From positions 13,625-77,624 of the forward strand of contig CAZBXE010000009.1 of assembly GCA_964496125.1 (NCBI GenBank): DNA of 64,000 nucleotides, written 5' to 3'. Position numbers and translations under genes: made by a program. Shown here in pieces: positions 63,601 to 64,000 of this stretch. Source of the DNA: CAZBXE01 sp964496125. Its GTDB lineage: Bacteria > Chlamydiota > Chlamydiia > Chlamydiales > CAZBXE01. How positions within the stretch are numbered: position 1 is the stretch's first letter; each line of letters opens with the position of its first letter. The notes under the pieces were generated by a model, which worked only from the letters and a program-made list of their open reading frames with translations, did no database searches and was not told where the DNA came from.

Positions 63601-63867
63601 TTCTATAAAGCAAGCGATAATGAAGAACCTAGCGTGATTGACCTTGTTGCCAACAAGCAAGTCGATCTGATTGTCAATATCCCTACACGCATGACGTCAC
63701 GAGAAGTGCAAACAGATGGATTTAGGATTAGACGCCTTGCGATCGACCACCATATCCCCTTGGTTACAAACCTCCATACAGCACAAATGCTTCTGCAGAG
63801 CATCTGTGAGCTTGACCCCAAAAGCTTGCCCATCAAGAGCTGGCAAGAGTATACACATCGTGAATGA
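60676..63867 (+). CDS. carB: Carbamoyl-phosphate synthase large subunit
   Basis: A 1063-residue enzyme with two ATP-grasp halves (about 1-550 and 551-930) and a C-terminal regulatory domain with MGS-like fold (about 931-1063). Typical sequences are [52 protein letters not shown] and, in the second half, [20 protein letters not shown] and [15 protein letters not shown]. It makes carbamoyl phosphate for pyrimidine or arginine synthesis. The middle of the first half has some unusual segments (residues 415-520), but motifs are intact. Chlamydia itself lacks these genes, which supports an environmental lineage. Confidence 0.96.
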   Translation: [1063 protein letters not shown]

Positions 63868-63923
63868 AGAAAGGACTCTCTGATCTGATTTAAGATTGTG
63901 ACTCCTTTAACCCCAGGTGATTC

Positions 63924-63999
63924 TATACACAAATAAGCTGAAAAATTGAGAGCTAGGTCGACGCAGGCAGAAACCAACTTTTCAGCTTATTTGTGTATA
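63924..63999. mobile_element. MITE-like palindromic element, copy C (76 bp, internal deletion)
   Basis: Two arms of TATACACAAATAAGCTGAAA pair perfectly over at least 20 bp. The short interior (GCAGGCAGAAACC and flanks) matches the right part of copy B, so most of the core is deleted. It lies 57 bases past carB and ends at the window edge, where it could act as a transcript-end hairpin. Confidence 0.8.
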
Positions 64000-64000
64000 T

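Noticed and set aside
1..64000. rRNA or tRNA genes, prophage, and plasmid or replication origin
   Set aside because: No tRNA TPsiC-arm, conserved rRNA segment, phage structural gene or iteron cluster was recognised on either strand.

Overview
The window looks like chromosome of an environmental (amoeba-associated) member of the Chlamydiae. Markers of that phylum, recognised from memory of gene families and Chlamydia gene order, are an HctA-type histone beside an RlmD-like methyltransferase, a fused SecDF, a metal permease fused to a DtxR-like repressor (YtgCR), the rpsL-rpsG-fusA-rpsJ cluster, and rodA / birA / nifU / nifS / gpm / pseudouridine synthase in one neighbourhood. Carbamoyl-phosphate synthase (carAB), uracil phosphoribosyltransferase and an Rhs protein point away from Chlamydia itself towards a Waddlia-, Estrella- or Parachlamydia-like lineage; the exact family cannot be fixed from the window.

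Layout. 0-6.5 kb: 5' part of an rRNA methyltransferase, hctA, and an operon of a giant TPR protein, ExbB, ExbD, a TonB/TolA-like protein and a zinc-ribbon membrane protein. 6.8-12.1 kb: secDF and an unknown basic protein. 12.5-18.8 kb: one tightly coupled operon of an Mrp-type Fe-S carrier ATPase, the Ytg metal importer with its fused repressor, and a glycosyltransferase-like protein. 19-22.6 kb: the str-type translation operon, ended by a strong terminator that contains the start codon of the next gene. 22.6-34 kb: cell shape (rodA), biotin ligase, a NifU/NifS pair that has lost its catalytic residues, phosphoglycerate mutase, a pseudouridine synthase, and several unknown proteins. 35-37 kb: oppD and oppF. 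50.2-55.2 kb: oppA, oppB and oppC, same strand and order. 55.2-64 kb: a UreH-like membrane protein with a small partner, glycogen phosphorylase, a solute-binding protein, and carAB.

The most unusual part is 37.0-50.2 kb. It separates oppC from oppD, so a normally contiguous oppABCDF operon appears split by about 13 kb. Copies of a short sequence built from GAATTGCAAA boxes about 26 bp apart lie at both edges, and a third copy flanks a REP-associated tyrosine transposase (RAYT) inside. The insert carries a secreted protein of unknown function, an AT-rich operon (P-type Ca2+ ATPase, uracil phosphoribosyltransferase, metallo-beta-lactamase/beta-CASP nuclease), and a polymorphic-toxin locus. In that locus an Rhs protein is in frame with a C-terminal serine-hydrolase-like domain except for one TGA codon, and a likely one-base frameshift separates its signal-peptide end. 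A small exported protein follows the toxin by two bases and may be its immunity protein. Beyond it lie toxin and immunity fragments around a 100-N assembly gap that probably hides a collapsed duplication.

A second repeat family, MITE-like elements with TATACACAAAT terminal inverted repeats, occurs at 6.5, 43.0 and 63.9 kb, with a fragment at 11.5 kb. Paired base changes between copies indicate that their hairpins are maintained. No rRNA, tRNA or CRISPR array was seen.
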